64,000 nt of DNA from Phyllobacterium myrsinacearum (GCF_014138285.1 NZ_JACGXN010000015.1:1-64000); one strand, 5' to 3'; shown: positions 44,771 through 54,048, counted from the first letter of the stretch. Numbers and translations are program-made. Notes: generated from the letters alone by a model not told the origin.

Positions 44771-45760
44771 ATGATGAATAAGGTTGATCGCGATATTGCG
44801 AATTTGCCGGATACAACGGTTTCTGCCGCAAAGCTTTTCGGATTTGATACCGACATGATGGTCCCTGCCTACAAGGCAGGCGATGCTTACGTGCCGGAGA
44901 CCGATCCGGATTATCTCTTCGACAAACAAACCACGCTGGCCATTCTGGCCGGGTTTGCCTTCAACCGGCGCGTCATGGTGTCCGGCTACCACGGCACAGG
45001 TAAATCAACCCACATCGAACAGGTCGCCGCCCGCCTCAACTGGCCGTGCGTGCGTGTCAACCTCGACAGCCACGTCAGCCGTATCGATCTCGTCGGCAAG
45101 GATGCGATCGTCGTCAAGGAAGGCATGCAGATCACGGAATTCCGTGACGGTATCCTGCCATGGGCCTACCAGCACAATGTGGCGCTGGTTTTCGACGAAT
45201 ACGATGCGGGCCGTCCGGACGTTATGTTCGTGATTCAGCGCGTCCTTGAATCATCCGGCCGCCTGACCCTGCTCGACCAGAGCCGCGTCATCCGCCCGCA
45301 CCCGGCTTTCCGCCTGTTCTCAACGGCCAACACCGTTGGTCTCGGCGATACGACCGGCCTCTATCACGGCACGCAGCAGATCAACCAGGCGCAGATGGAT
45401 CGCTGGTCCATCGTGACGACGCTGAATTATCTGCCGCATGACAATGAAGCGGCTATCGTTGCGGCCAAAGCCAAGCACTACCAGAACAAGGAAGGCAAGG
45501 AGATCGTCTCGAAGATGGTTCGCGTTGCCGACATGACCCGTGCGGCCTTCATCAATGGCGACCTGTCGACGGTGATGAGCCCGCGTACAGTCATTACCTG
45601 GGCTGAAAATGCCGATATCTTCAAGGATGTCGGCTTCGCCTTCCGTCTGACCTTCCTCAACAAATGCGATGAACTGGAACGTCCGATCGTTGCCGAGTTC
45701 TATCAGCGTGCGTTCGGCAAGGAACTGCCGGAGTCGACGGCCAATGTGGTCATAGGCTGA
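44771..45760 (+). CDS. cobS: Aerobic cobaltochelatase subunit CobS
   Basis: 329 aa, MoxR-like AAA+ ATPase. Walker [21 protein letters not shown] (about 75-94), Walker [10 protein letters not shown], and sensor-type LFSTANTVG. CobS forms a ring with CobT that uses ATP to let CobN insert cobalt into hydrogenobyrinate a,c-diamide. cobN is not in the window. Followed by cobT after 13 bp; no B12-box was seen upstream. Confidence 0.95.
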   Translation: MMNKVDRDIANLPDTTVSAAKLFGFDTDMMVPAYKAGDAYVPETDPDYLFDKQTTLAILAGFAFNRRVMVSGYHGTGKSTHIEQVAARLNWPCVRVNLDSHVSRIDLVGKDAIVVKEGMQITEFRDGILPWAYQHNVALVFDEYDAGRPDVMFVIQRVLESSGRLTLLDQSRVIRPHPAFRLFSTANTVGLGDTTGLYHGTQQINQAQMDRWSIVTTLNYLPHDNEAAIVAAKAKHYQNKEGKEIVSKMVRVADMTRAAFINGDLSTVMSPRTVITWAENADIFKDVGFAFRLTFLNKCDELERPIVAEFYQRAFGKELPESTANVVIG

Positions 45761-45773
45761 GCGTCATCAGAGC

Positions 45774-47672
45774 ATGGCGGGCCCGGGAGACAATTCACGC
45801 ACAAATCCGAAAGGTCCGGTTGATTCCGAGCCTTTCAAGCGCGCGGTTACGGCCTGCATGCGGGCCATTGCCGGTGACCATGAAATGGAAGTCGGGTTTG
45901 GCAATGATCGTCCGGCGCTGACCGGACACCGGGCGCGTCTGCCCGATCTGCCAAAACGCCCGACGGCGAATGATATTGCGGTCACCCGCGGTATTGGCGA
46001 TTCCATGGCGTTGCGCAAGGCGTGCCACAATGATCGCATCCACGCGACTCTGGCGCCGGAAGGCAAACAGGCGCGCGCCATTTTCGATGCGGTCGAACAG
46101 GCCCGCGTCGAGGCGATCGGTGCCTTGCGCATGGATGGCATGGCCGAAAACCTCACTTCGATGCTTTCGGACAAATATTCACGTGCCAATTTCCCTGCCA
46201 TTACAGACAAGGCGGAAGCGCCGCTGGAAGAAGCAATTGCCCTTGTGGTGCGCGAAAAGCTGACCGGCCGCAAAGCCCCTGAATCCGCTGGCAATGTCGT
46301 CGATCTCTGGCGTGACTGGATCGAGGAAAAGGCCGCGGCCGATCTTGAGCATCTCGGTGACAAGATCAACGATCAGAACGCCTTTGCGCGCGTTGTCCGC
46401 GAAATGCTGGCTTCCATGGAGATGGCCGAAGAGCTGTCGCAGGAAAACGAGCAGGACGAGGACCAGGAAAACAACGACGATGCGCCTGAGCCCGAAGAGA
46501 ACAACGAGGGTGGCTCCGACGAGGACGAGGGCAGCGATGCATCCGAGGACGATGATTCGGAAAGTGCCAGCGATGACAGCCAGTCGGGCGAGACCGAAGC
46601 GGCCGATGCCTCATCCGACGAGATAGACGACGACGCGGATACGGATGCGGAAATGCCCGGTGAGGCACGCCGTCCGAATCAGCCGTTTTCCAATCTCGGC
46701 AGTGAGAGCGGCTACAAGATTTTCACGCAGGAATTCGACGAAACCACCGATGCGGAAGAGCTGTGCGACGATGCGGAACTGGAGCGTCTGCGCGCATTCC
46801 TCGACAAGCAGCTCGCCAATCTTTCCGGTGTCGTCGGCCGTCTGGCAAACCGTTTGCAACGCCGGTTGATGGCGCAGCAGAACCGGTCATGGGATTTCGA
46901 CCTGGAAGAGGGCTATCTCGATCCGGCGCGTCTCGTGCGCGTTGTGATCGATCCCACGCAGCCCCTGTCCTATAAGCAGGAACGCGATACGGATTTCCGC
47001 GATACGATCGTCACGCTGCTGATCGATAATTCCGGTTCCATGCGTGGACGCCCGATTACCGTCGCGGCGACCTGCGCAGATATTCTGGCACGGACGCTTG
47101 AGCGCTGCGGTGTGAAAGTGGAGATTCTCGGCTTCACCACCAAGGCGTGGAAGGGTGGGCAGGCGCGTGAGGCGTGGCTGGAACGCGGCAAACCCGCCAA
47201 CCCCGGCCGTCTCAACGATCTGCGCCATATCGTCTACAAGCGTGCTGACGCCCCGTGGCGCCGTTCCAGGCGCAATCTTGGGCTGATGATGCGCGAAGGG
47301 CTGCTGAAGGAAAACATCGACGGTGAAGCCCTGATCTGGGCGCACCAGCGTTTGCTGGGACGGCCCGAGCAGCGCAAGATCCTGATGATGATTTCCGATG
47401 GTGCGCCGGTCGACGATTCCACACTGTCGGTCAACCCCGGTAATTATCTCGAACGGCACCTGCGCGCCGTGATCGAAGAGATTGAAACCCGCTCTCCCGT
47501 CGAACTGATCGCCATCGGTATCGGCCATGATGTGACGCGTTATTACAGACGCGCGGTGACCATCGTGGATGCGGAAGAACTGGCCGGTGCCATGACAGAG
47601 CAGCTTGCTTCGCTGTTCGAAGAACAGGAACAGCGCCACGCAGCGGGTAGATCATCTGCGCGGAAACGTTGA
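45774..47672 (+). CDS. cobT: Aerobic cobaltochelatase subunit CobT
   Basis: 632 aa. N-terminal CobT domain (about 1-220), a central highly acidic stretch (about 220-300, mainly Asp/Glu/Ser), and a C-terminal von Willebrand A domain with the MIDAS motif [10 protein letters not shown] at about residue 420. It pairs with CobS as the AAA+ chaperone part of the cobalt chelatase. The stop is separated from the phytase-like gene by a single base. Confidence 0.96.
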   Translation: MAGPGDNSRTNPKGPVDSEPFKRAVTACMRAIAGDHEMEVGFGNDRPALTGHRARLPDLPKRPTANDIAVTRGIGDSMALRKACHNDRIHATLAPEGKQARAIFDAVEQARVEAIGALRMDGMAENLTSMLSDKYSRANFPAITDKAEAPLEEAIALVVREKLTGRKAPESAGNVVDLWRDWIEEKAAADLEHLGDKINDQNAFARVVREMLASMEMAEELSQENEQDEDQENNDDAPEPEENNEGGSDEDEGSDASEDDDSESASDDSQSGETEAADASSDEIDDDADTDAEMPGEARRPNQPFSNLGSESGYKIFTQEFDETTDAEELCDDAELERLRAFLDKQLANLSGVVGRLANRLQRRLMAQQNRSWDFDLEEGYLDPARLVRVVIDPTQPLSYKQERDTDFRDTIVTLLIDNSGSMRGRPITVAATCADILARTLERCGVKVEILGFTTKAWKGGQAREAWLERGKPANPGRLNDLRHIVYKRADAPWRRSRRNLGLMMREGLLKENIDGEALIWAHQRLLGRPEQRKILMMISDGAPVDDSTLSVNPGNYLERHLRAVIEEIETRSPVELIAIGIGHDVTRYYRRAVTIVDAEELAGAMTEQLASLFEEQEQRHAAGRSSARKR

Positions 47673-47673
47673 G

Positions 47674-48690
47674 ATGAGCCGCATCGCGCTGCTTGCCCGG
47701 CGCTTGCGGCTTTTACCTTTGATGGCCATCCTGTGCGTGTCGCCTTCCCTGGCGCAAACGAACGGCGTTACGCCGATAGTCGTCACGGTGCGGCCCGTTG
47801 CTTACTTCCGCGTAGGCTCCACCGAAACGCGGTTTGGCGACCTCGAATTTGTCGGTGGGCTGGAACTGCGCTCCAGCAACCGTGATTTCGGCGGCATGTC
47901 GGCGTTTCGCTATCTCGATGCGGGCAAGACCTTTCTCGGCATTACCGATACGGGCTTCTGGTATGCGGGAGACATGCAGCGGGACGCCAAAGGTGTTCCC
48001 GTCTCGATCACGGATTTCCGACTGGCGCCGATTCAGGATGCCGAGGGCAATGCCGTTGAAGGCAAACGCAATTCGGATGCGGAGGGCATGGCCGTATCGG
48101 GCAGGACGGTCACAGTCTCGTTCGAGCGTGTCCACCGGATCGCCGAGTTTGATCTGGATCTGAAGAATTTTGCCTCACGTCCAAAAGATTTGCCGCTGCC
48201 AGTTCCGAAAAGTGAACTGCGCAACAATCGCGCCTTTGAAACTGTCACCTATGCGCCTTCGGCAAGCCCGTTGCGCGGTGCGCGGGTTGCGGTGACGGAA
48301 AAAAGTATCAACAAAGCGGGCGATATCTATGCCGCAGTGCTTGAAGGGCCCGGCAGGGGTATCTTCTATATCAAACGGCTGGATAGCTTTGATATCAGCG
48401 ACGGCGACTTTCTGCCCAATGGCGATCTGCTGCTGCTGGAGCGGCGTTTCAGCTTCGCCACAGGCGTCACGCTGCGCATCCGCCGGATTGCCGCTACCGA
48501 TATCAAGCCGGGCGCGACGGTCGATGGTCCGTCCATTCTCGAAGCGGATATGCGTGACCAGATTGACAATATGGAAGGGCTGGATGTCTGGCAGGCCAGA
48601 GATGGGTCGACGCGCATCTCGATGATGTCAGACGACAACACGTCGATCCTGCAGAGAAATCTCTATCTGGAATTCCGGTTGGCTGAGTAG
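47674..48690 (+). CDS. Exported esterase-like/phytase-like beta-propeller protein
   Basis: 338 aa. Signal peptide ending about residue 28 (LPLMAILCVSPSLAQ). The rest follows the esterase-like activity of phytase family (PF13449): LEFVGGLELRSSNRDFGGMS, FLGITDTGFWYAGD, DAEGMAVSGRTVTVSFE, DGDFLPNGDLLLLERRFS and NMEGLDVWQARDG. Activity on phosphate esters is not assured. It is one base after cobT and probably in the cobST operon. Its last 28 bp overlap the 3' end of the convergent transporter gene. Confidence 0.87.
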   Translation: MSRIALLARRLRLLPLMAILCVSPSLAQTNGVTPIVVTVRPVAYFRVGSTETRFGDLEFVGGLELRSSNRDFGGMSAFRYLDAGKTFLGITDTGFWYAGDMQRDAKGVPVSITDFRLAPIQDAEGNAVEGKRNSDAEGMAVSGRTVTVSFERVHRIAEFDLDLKNFASRPKDLPLPVPKSELRNNRAFETVTYAPSASPLRGARVAVTEKSINKAGDIYAAVLEGPGRGIFYIKRLDSFDISDGDFLPNGDLLLLERRFSFATGVTLRIRRIAATDIKPGATVDGPSILEADMRDQIDNMEGLDVWQARDGSTRISMMSDDNTSILQRNLYLEFRLAE

Positions 48691-49313
48691 ATCGCCGGGG
48701 CGAAAATGGCAAGGATCGCGCCGTAAGGCACCAGCATCACCACCGCCATGACAATCTTCACCATCAGGTCGCCAAAGCTGAGGGACATCCACAACGGTAT
48801 CTCGCTGCCAAAGAAGGGCACCAGCGTGGCCAGAGATGAGTCTGCTTGTCCCGTTGCTGTGTCGATCCAGGCAAACTGGGTGGCAAAGGCAATGGAGAAG
48901 AAAAGTACCGTATCCAGCAGCGAGCCAAAAACAGCCGAAGCGAACGGCGCTTTCCACCAGGTGAGCTGGCGCAGCTTGCTGAACACCGTGATGTCGAGAA
49001 GCTGGGCGCACAGAAATGCTGTGCCCGAAGCGATGGCTATACGCGGCGTTGCCAGCCAGATCGACAGGATGACCGCGATGAAAAAACCGGCATAGACGAC
49101 CTTACGGGCGAATTGCGGGCCGAAGCGTCGGTTCGACAGATCATTGACAAGGAAGGCAACGGGATAGGTGAAGGCACCGTAGGTCAGGATTTCGCCCAGT
49201 CCAAAGTGACTGAACGGGTACTGCACCAATATGTTGGATGCAGCCACCACCGCGCACATGGCGAGCACGGGGAAAATGAAATCTGACAGGGTATAGGCGC
49301 GCGAAAGCGGCAT
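48663..49313 (-). CDS. yhhQ: Queuosine precursor transporter (VUT/YhhQ family)
   Basis: 216 aa with about six membrane helices. LTYGAFTYPVAFLVNDLSNR and ASGTAFLCAQLLDITVFSKL match COG1738/VUT proteins, which import preQ0/preQ1 for queuosine tRNA modification. The 30 bp upstream of and including the ATG form a preQ1-I-like element, in line with this function. ATG 49313 is preferred because it is the one covered by the element and has AGGA 8 nt before it; the longer open frame to 49370 runs through a hairpin. Confidence 0.88.
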   Translation of the reverse strand: MPLSRAYTLSDFIFPVLAMCAVVAASNILVQYPFSHFGLGEILTYGAFTYPVAFLVNDLSNRRFGPQFARKVVYAGFFIAVILSIWLATPRIAIASGTAFLCAQLLDITVFSKLRQLTWWKAPFASAVFGSLLDTVLFFSIAFATQFAWIDTATGQADSSLATLVPFFGSEIPLWMSLSFGDLMVKIVMAVVMLVPYGAILAIFAPAIYSANRNSR

Positions 49314-49341
49314 TTTTTTATCCTGGGTAATGGAACCAGCA
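49309..49341 (-). promoter_or_regulatory. Candidate preQ1 class I riboswitch
   Basis: Minus-strand leader GCTGGTTCCATTACCC, AGGATAAAAAAATG. P1 is CTGG with CCAG; the loop keeps GGTTC and ends in TAC before P1, as in known preQ1-I aptamers; the tail is the conserved A-run. Loop CATT can pair with AATG, giving the P2 pseudoknot over the start codon, while the ribosome site AGGA overlaps P1. This suggests translational OFF control by preQ1. The canonical CTA in the tail is replaced by the start codon, with the loop changed to match. Confidence 0.62.
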
Positions 49342-49348
49342 ACAATAA

Positions 49349-49366
49349 GGCCAGCGAGCGCTGGCC
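49349..49366 (-). terminator. Hairpin / terminator after rpmB
   Basis: 8-bp stem GGCCAGCG/CGCTGGCC with a 2-nt centre, followed on the minus strand by TTATTGTTG. It lies 35 bp after the rpmB stop and just upstream of the preQ1-like element, so it may end the rpmB transcript or be read through. Confidence 0.65.
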
Positions 49367-49401
49367 TCAAGCGATTACGATTTTAGAACCGTGTTGGCCG
49401 A

Positions 49402-49701
49402 TCAGGCAGCAACAGGTGCTTCAGCCGACTTCTTGGCAATCTGACGCTTCAGGAGGCGTGCACGCTGTGACAGCTCCTTCTCGTCAGCCTTGTTCAAGAA
49501 TGCATCCAGACCACCGCGATGTTCAACGGTGCGCAGGGCATGGGCCGAAACACGCAGACGAAAGCTCTGACCGAGAGCTTCGGAGATCAGCGTAACGTGG
49601 CAGAGGTTAGGCAGGAAGCGGCGGCGCGTTCTGTTGTTCGCGTGGCTCACATTGTTGCCGTACTGTACCGATTTAGCGGTCAATTCACATGTGCGGGACA
49701 T
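49402..49701 (-). CDS. rpmB: 50S ribosomal protein L28
   Basis: 99 aa, typical for alphaproteobacteria. [38 protein letters not shown] and the [20 protein letters not shown] segment are diagnostic. ATG 49701 is set by homology. Divergent from the DUF3108 gene; the 269-bp gap presumably holds both promoters and shows no hairpin or repeat. Confidence 0.96.
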   Translation of the reverse strand: MSRTCELTAKSVQYGNNVSHANNRTRRRFLPNLCHVTLISEALGQSFRLRVSAHALRTVEHRGGLDAFLNKADEKELSQRARLLKRQIAKKSAEAPVAA

Positions 49702-49970
49702 TTGGGTCTCACCTTCAAAATTCATTACCTATAGCCCGAATGTTCTTGTTACCATCACACGTCGCCGTGCAGCGGCGCGCATTTCGGACAGGCGGCCTAT
49801 TGGGAAGTCGCGTTTCTATAGTGATATGAGCCGCTCGCGTCAAGTGTGCTTCTGCTCCGGTTTTGTGTATTTAACCGATCGAAGGCAATGTTTAACACAA
49901 CTTTGCCTGCTTTGTACGGTCTCACGAGAGGCAATTCACGCGTGCGTGATCCAATTTGAAGGAGCAGGAC

Positions 49971-50777
49971 ATGATTGGTCCCAATCAGCGGCCCGGCTAC
50001 AGACTCACTCTCCTGGCGGCGGCCTCCCTGCTTGTCGCAGCGAACGCTTTTCCTGCAAGCGCAGAAGAAGTCTACAAGTCCGATTACCGGGTTTCCCTGC
50101 TTGGCCTGACGATTGCCAAGGCGAACTTTTCAACCCGCGTTGCAGATGGAACCTATGAGGTGTCAGGCGGATTGCGCAGTTCAGGGCTGGTCACGGTGTT
50201 TGATGACACCAAGGGCACTATCGATGTCAAAGGCCGGTTTGCCAAGACAGGCGCGGTGCCGAACTCCTATCTGGTCAAGTACCGGCACGGCAAGAAGGAC
50301 AAGAGCACCTCTATTGCCTTTGCCAACGGCAACGTGACGGAGACGACCAATGTTCCCCCTGTCCGAAAGAAAGACAAATGGGTTGAGCTCACGCCGGACG
50401 CCTTGCAAGCCGTGGCCGATCCCATTTCCGGCGTCATGGTGGCGGCGGACAGTATCGGACAGGTCTGTACCCAGACATTGCACCTCTATGATGGCCAGAC
50501 CCGCGTGGATCTCAAACTTTCTCCTTCCGGAAGTGCGCAGCCTTTTTCGACCAAGGGTTTCAAGGGGGATGCCATCACCTGTTCGGTCAAGTTTGTTCCC
50601 GTCGGCGGCTATCAGGCGGGCCGGGAAGCGATTGAATATCTGAAAAACAAGAGCAAGATCAGTCTCACCTTTGCATCCCTCGGCAGTTCCGGTATCTATT
50701 CGCCCGTGCAGGCGAAGATCGGCACGCAGATCGGAACGGTTACGGTTTACGCGACGCGTTTTGAAAAAATGCAGTAG
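49971..50777 (+). CDS. DUF3108 periplasmic protein
   Basis: 268 aa. Signal peptide RLTLLAAASLLVAANAFPAS ending about residue 31. YKSDYRVSLLGLTIAKANFS and SSGLVTVFDDTKGTIDVKGR fit DUF3108, a beta-rich periplasmic/outer-membrane-associated domain of unknown function; two Cys (about 168 and 202) could form a disulfide. ATG 49971 has AAGGAGCAGGAC upstream. Followed after 39 bp by the EamA transporter. Confidence 0.88.
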   Translation: MIGPNQRPGYRLTLLAAASLLVAANAFPASAEEVYKSDYRVSLLGLTIAKANFSTRVADGTYEVSGGLRSSGLVTVFDDTKGTIDVKGRFAKTGAVPNSYLVKYRHGKKDKSTSIAFANGNVTETTNVPPVRKKDKWVELTPDALQAVADPISGVMVAADSIGQVCTQTLHLYDGQTRVDLKLSPSGSAQPFSTKGFKGDAITCSVKFVPVGGYQAGREAIEYLKNKSKISLTFASLGSSGIYSPVQAKIGTQIGTVTVYATRFEKMQ

Positions 50778-50816
50778 AAGCGGCAGGGGCGCCGCTCTTT
50801 CGAACGGGGGCGGCGC

Positions 50817-51683
50817 GTGGCTACATCTGTCGGGTTTCTTGCGGTTATCATGTGGGCGATGCTCGCGCTGTTTACCGATGTCTCCGGCAAGGTGCCGCCG
50901 TTTCAGCTGACGGCGATGACATTCGCCATCGGTGCCGGCCTTGGACTGATTTCATGGCTCTGGCGGCCGGGTGCGGCGCAGCATCTGCGCCAGCCGGCAA
51001 AGGTCTGGCTTCTCGGCGTTGTCGGCCTGTTCGGCTATCACTTCCTGTATTTCACTGCCCTGCGCAATGCTCCGCCTGTTGATGCAAGCCTCATCGCCTA
51101 TCTCTGGCCCCTGTTCATCGTGGTGGGCTCGGCCCTGATGCCGGGCGAGCGGCTGCGCTGGTTTCATGTGCTGGGAACCCTGTTGGGATTGGCCGGAACC
51201 GTTCTGATCATCACCAAGGGCGGCAACGTTGGCTTCGAGGCAAAAAATGCATTCGGCTACGCCATGGCCGGTCTCTGCGCGCTGACATGGGCGGCCTATT
51301 CGCTGCTCTCACGGCGTTTTGCCAGTGTGCCGACCGATGCGGTGACCGGTTTTTGCATGGCAACGTCCGTTCTGTCGCTGATCTCGCATCTGGCGCTGGA
51401 GAAGACCGTCTGGCCCGAATCGCTGACACAGTGGCTTGCGGTGCTGGGGCTCGGGCTTTTCCCGGTGGGCGCGGCTTTCTATGCCTGGGATTTTGGTGTC
51501 AAGCGCGGCAACATTCAAGTTCTTGGAGCGTCGAGCTATGCGGCGCCGCTGCTGTCGACGCTGGTGCTGATTATCGCGGGTGCAGCCGAACCGACGGTCC
51601 GCGTCCTTATGGCCTGCCTGCTGATCACCCTTGGCGCCGTGCTGGCCGCCAAGGAAATGCTTTTCAGGAAGAAGACCGCCTAG
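50817..51683 (+). CDS. EamA/DMT-family transporter
   Basis: 288 aa, about ten helices in two EamA repeats (first about 5-130, second about 145-285). LIAYLWPLFIVVGSALMPGE and GLCALTWAAYSLLSRRFA are typical. Likely an exporter of amino acids or related metabolites; substrate unknown. GTG start at 50817 with GGGGG upstream; no ATG is available. Confidence 0.85.
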   Translation: MATSVGFLAVIMWAMLALFTDVSGKVPPFQLTAMTFAIGAGLGLISWLWRPGAAQHLRQPAKVWLLGVVGLFGYHFLYFTALRNAPPVDASLIAYLWPLFIVVGSALMPGERLRWFHVLGTLLGLAGTVLIITKGGNVGFEAKNAFGYAMAGLCALTWAAYSLLSRRFASVPTDAVTGFCMATSVLSLISHLALEKTVWPESLTQWLAVLGLGLFPVGAAFYAWDFGVKRGNIQVLGASSYAAPLLSTLVLIIAGAAEPTVRVLMACLLITLGAVLAAKEMLFRKKTA

Positions 51684-51707
51684 GCTTCCACCCGGTTGGA
51701 AGACTTC

Positions 51708-52142
51708 TTATGGTTTCCAACCCGCTTCGGCGAGTTCGAATTGGGCAAAGTCAAAACCCGGCGCAACGGTGCAGCCAACAAGCGTCCAGTCGCCGAGGGA
51801 TCGTGCTGTCTGCCAGTAACCTGCGGGGACGATACCCTGCGGCCGCTCGCCTGCCGCGAGATCCATGCCAAGCCGATGGATTTCGTGCGAGGAGCCTTCA
51901 GTTGCAATGGTCAGCTCCAGCGGTGCGCCGCCATACCAGTGCCAGACCTCAGCGGCGTCTTTCACCCGATGCCAGGCCGAGACTTCATCCTTTTCGAGCA
52001 GAAAGTAGATGGCCGTGGAGTGACCCCGCCCGCCAACCGGCCAGCCGTTTTGATTGTCGCGAAACATCTGGATATAGGCGCCGCCTTCCGGATGGGGCTG
52101 CAGGCCAAGTTCGCTACGGATTTGCTCTGCGGTCAAAGTCAT
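51708..52142 (-). CDS. DUF985 cupin-domain protein
   Basis: 144 aa. LGLQPHPEGGAYIQMFRD, STAIYFLLEKDEVSAWHRV and DAAEVWHWYGGAPLELTI show the small cupin barrel of DUF985 with the metal/ligand-binding Glu and His. Function unknown. Its ATG shares one base with the gloB stop (TGATG), so the two are translated together. Confidence 0.9.
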   Translation of the reverse strand: MTLTAEQIRSELGLQPHPEGGAYIQMFRDNQNGWPVGGRGHSTAIYFLLEKDEVSAWHRVKDAAEVWHWYGGAPLELTIATEGSSHEIHRLGMDLAAGERPQGIVPAGYWQTARSLGDWTLVGCTVAPGFDFAQFELAEAGWKP

Positions 52143-52912
52143 CAGAAATTATCCTTCCGCTTGCGGATTTCGGTGAAAACGGCTTCGTCGCTGGCGTCCT
52201 CCAGCTTGAGATTGCGGCGGATCGCCGGGTCATGCCAGCGCAGGAACGGGTTTGTTGCCATCTCGCGCAGGATGGTGGTGGGCAATGTCGGCAATCCCGC
52301 CTCGCGCAGGGCAAAAATTTCCTTGGCGCGTTCCTTCAATGCCGAATTATCCGGATCGATCGACAGCGCAAATCGCGCATTGCTTTCGGTATATTCGTGT
52401 CCGCAATAGATCTGTGTGTCGACCGGCAGCTTGATGAGATGGTTCAGCGATTTGAACATGGTCGCCGGTGTTCCCTCGAACAGGCGTCCGCATCCCAGCG
52501 AGAACAGGGTATCGCCGGTGAAGGCAATCTTGGCATCGGGGATGTGATAGGAAATCTCGCCTGCCGTATGGCCGGGTGTCGATAGGACGAACACGTCGAA
52601 ATTGCCGAAGCGGAAGCGGTCGCCATGCTTCAGGGTGCGGTCGATGCCGGGGATATTGGCTTTTTCCGCTTCCGGGCCAAGAATTTCGGGTTTGAACCGC
52701 TTCTTCAGCGCAAGGTTGGCACCGACATGATCGTTGTGGTGATGGGTCGAGAAAATATGGGTGAGGGTCCAACCCCGGCGCTTCAGTGCTTCGAGGATGG
52801 GCTTTTCTTCCGGGGCGTCGATGGATGCGGTGAGATTGGCATCGGGGTCGTGGATGAGCACGCCGAAATTGTCGCTGAGCGCGGTGAATTGTTCTATCTG
52901 CAGATTTGACAT
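52142..52912 (-). CDS. gloB: Hydroxyacylglutathione hydrolase (glyoxalase II)
   Basis: 256 aa. Metallo-beta-lactamase fold with THHHNDHVGAN, HTAGEISYHI, FTGDTLF and YCGHEYTESNARFAL. It hydrolyses S-lactoylglutathione to lactate and glutathione, completing methylglyoxal detoxification. Transcribed leftward with the DUF985 gene; the composite repeat begins 100 bp upstream of its start. Confidence 0.96.
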   Translation of the reverse strand: MSNLQIEQFTALSDNFGVLIHDPDANLTASIDAPEEKPILEALKRRGWTLTHIFSTHHHNDHVGANLALKKRFKPEILGPEAEKANIPGIDRTLKHGDRFRFGNFDVFVLSTPGHTAGEISYHIPDAKIAFTGDTLFSLGCGRLFEGTPATMFKSLNHLIKLPVDTQIYCGHEYTESNARFALSIDPDNSALKERAKEIFALREAGLPTLPTTILREMATNPFLRWHDPAIRRNLKLEDASDEAVFTEIRKRKDNF

Positions 52913-53011
52913 GGGGCCTGTCCGGTTTGTGCGTTGCGATCAGGATAGCCAGCTGTCCGGCAGGCGCAACCCGTCTGACAGCCATTTTCTTGATGTTATG
53001 ATTTGCCGTGT

Positions 53012-53279
53012 TAGGTCGTACATTCATGAATCTGGTTGAAATGGCGCCTGAAACGGCAAGAAGATGCGAGGAGAGGCGTGAAGGGCGGGGCCTTTCCCCC
53101 GGCCGAGGGGCTCGACACTGCAGCTTGCAGCCGTTTCGGCGTCCGAAGGATATGGTCCATTTGTCCGACTACTTCGTCGCAAAGGCTCGACAATGAACCA
53201 CATTGCCATCGCCCTTGCTCCTTGTATCCGAACAAATGGCCGCATACCATTTCAACCAAGTTCACGAATGTACGACCTA
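53012..53279. repeat. TA-flanked palindromic repeat interrupted by about 195 bp (composite copy)
   Basis: Left arm 53014-53044 and right arm 53247-53277 are diverged versions of the 31-bp arms at 23.1 kb, again bordered by TA. About 195 bp are inserted between left arm and loop, and AAATGGC is present on both sides of the insert (53039-53045 and 53234-53240), like a target duplication. The insert encodes no protein. The right end lies 10 bp before the methyltransferase ATG and supplies part of its ribosome-site region. Confidence 0.82.
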
Positions 53280-53289
53280 GGTTGAATGC

Positions 53290-54042
53290 ATGCATCTCGA
53301 TATCATTGATCTTCGCGCCTTTTACGCTTCCACCCTTGGCCATCTGACCGAGCGGGCGATTTCCATGGCACTTGCGCCGATCTGGCCGAAACTCCCGGGC
53401 GAGCGGCTTGTCGGCCTCGGGTACGTCGTGCCCTATCTTGACCGGTTTCGCGGTGACACAGAGCGGACTTTTGCCTTCATGCCGGCCGGGCAGGGTGCGG
53501 CCAGCTGGCCGCCGGCGGAAGCCTCATCCACGGCACTGGTGTTCGAGGAAGACCTGCCCCTGCCGGATTCGGCCGTGGATCGCATCTTGATGGTGCATGC
53601 GCTGGAGCATGCGGAAGACCCGCGTGAAACCCTCAAGGAGATGTGGCGGGCGCTTGCCCCCAACGGGCGGCTGGTCATCGTCGTCCCCAACCGGCGCGGT
53701 ATCTGGGCGCGTTTTGAACACACACCTTTCGGCAGTGGACGGCCCTATAGCCGCGGGCAGCTGATCCGCCTGCTGCGGGAAACCAATTTTACGCCGGGTC
53801 CATGGGCTGAGGCGCTGTTCTTCCCGCCGTCATCCAAGCGCTGGGTTATGCGCCCTTCCAGTCTGTTCGAACGGGTCGGACGGCGTTTCTGGCCGGTGTT
53901 CTCCGGTGTTCTTATCGTGGAAGCGCAAAAACGCATTTATCAGGGTCTGCCGGTGGCCAAGCGTGCATCACGGCGCGTGTTCGTGCCTGTGCTCTCGCCG
54001 CAAGGCACGGCGATGCGGCGGGATGGCCCCGAGGAGAATTGA
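53290..54042 (+). CDS. Class I SAM-dependent methyltransferase (type 11)
   Basis: 250 aa. The clear part is motif wording around LPDSAVDRILMVHALEHAED (acidic and His residues), RETLKEMWRALAPNGRLVIV and VPNRRGIWARFEHTPFGSGR. The glycine-rich SAM motif is degenerate (VGLGYVVPYLDRF), as in other members of this alphaproteobacterial group. Substrate unknown. It is divergent from gloB with only the repeat between them. Confidence 0.82.
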   Translation: MHLDIIDLRAFYASTLGHLTERAISMALAPIWPKLPGERLVGLGYVVPYLDRFRGDTERTFAFMPAGQGAASWPPAEASSTALVFEEDLPLPDSAVDRILMVHALEHAEDPRETLKEMWRALAPNGRLVIVVPNRRGIWARFEHTPFGSGRPYSRGQLIRLLRETNFTPGPWAEALFFPPSSKRWVMRPSSLFERVGRRFWPVFSGVLIVEAQKRIYQGLPVAKRASRRVFVPVLSPQGTAMRRDGPEEN

Positions 54043-54048
54043 ACGGTT

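Noticed and set aside
51287-52585. 432-codon open frame on the plus strand
   Set aside because: It runs out of frame through the EamA gene and antisense to the DUF985 and gloB genes, which have clear domains. No domain of its own.
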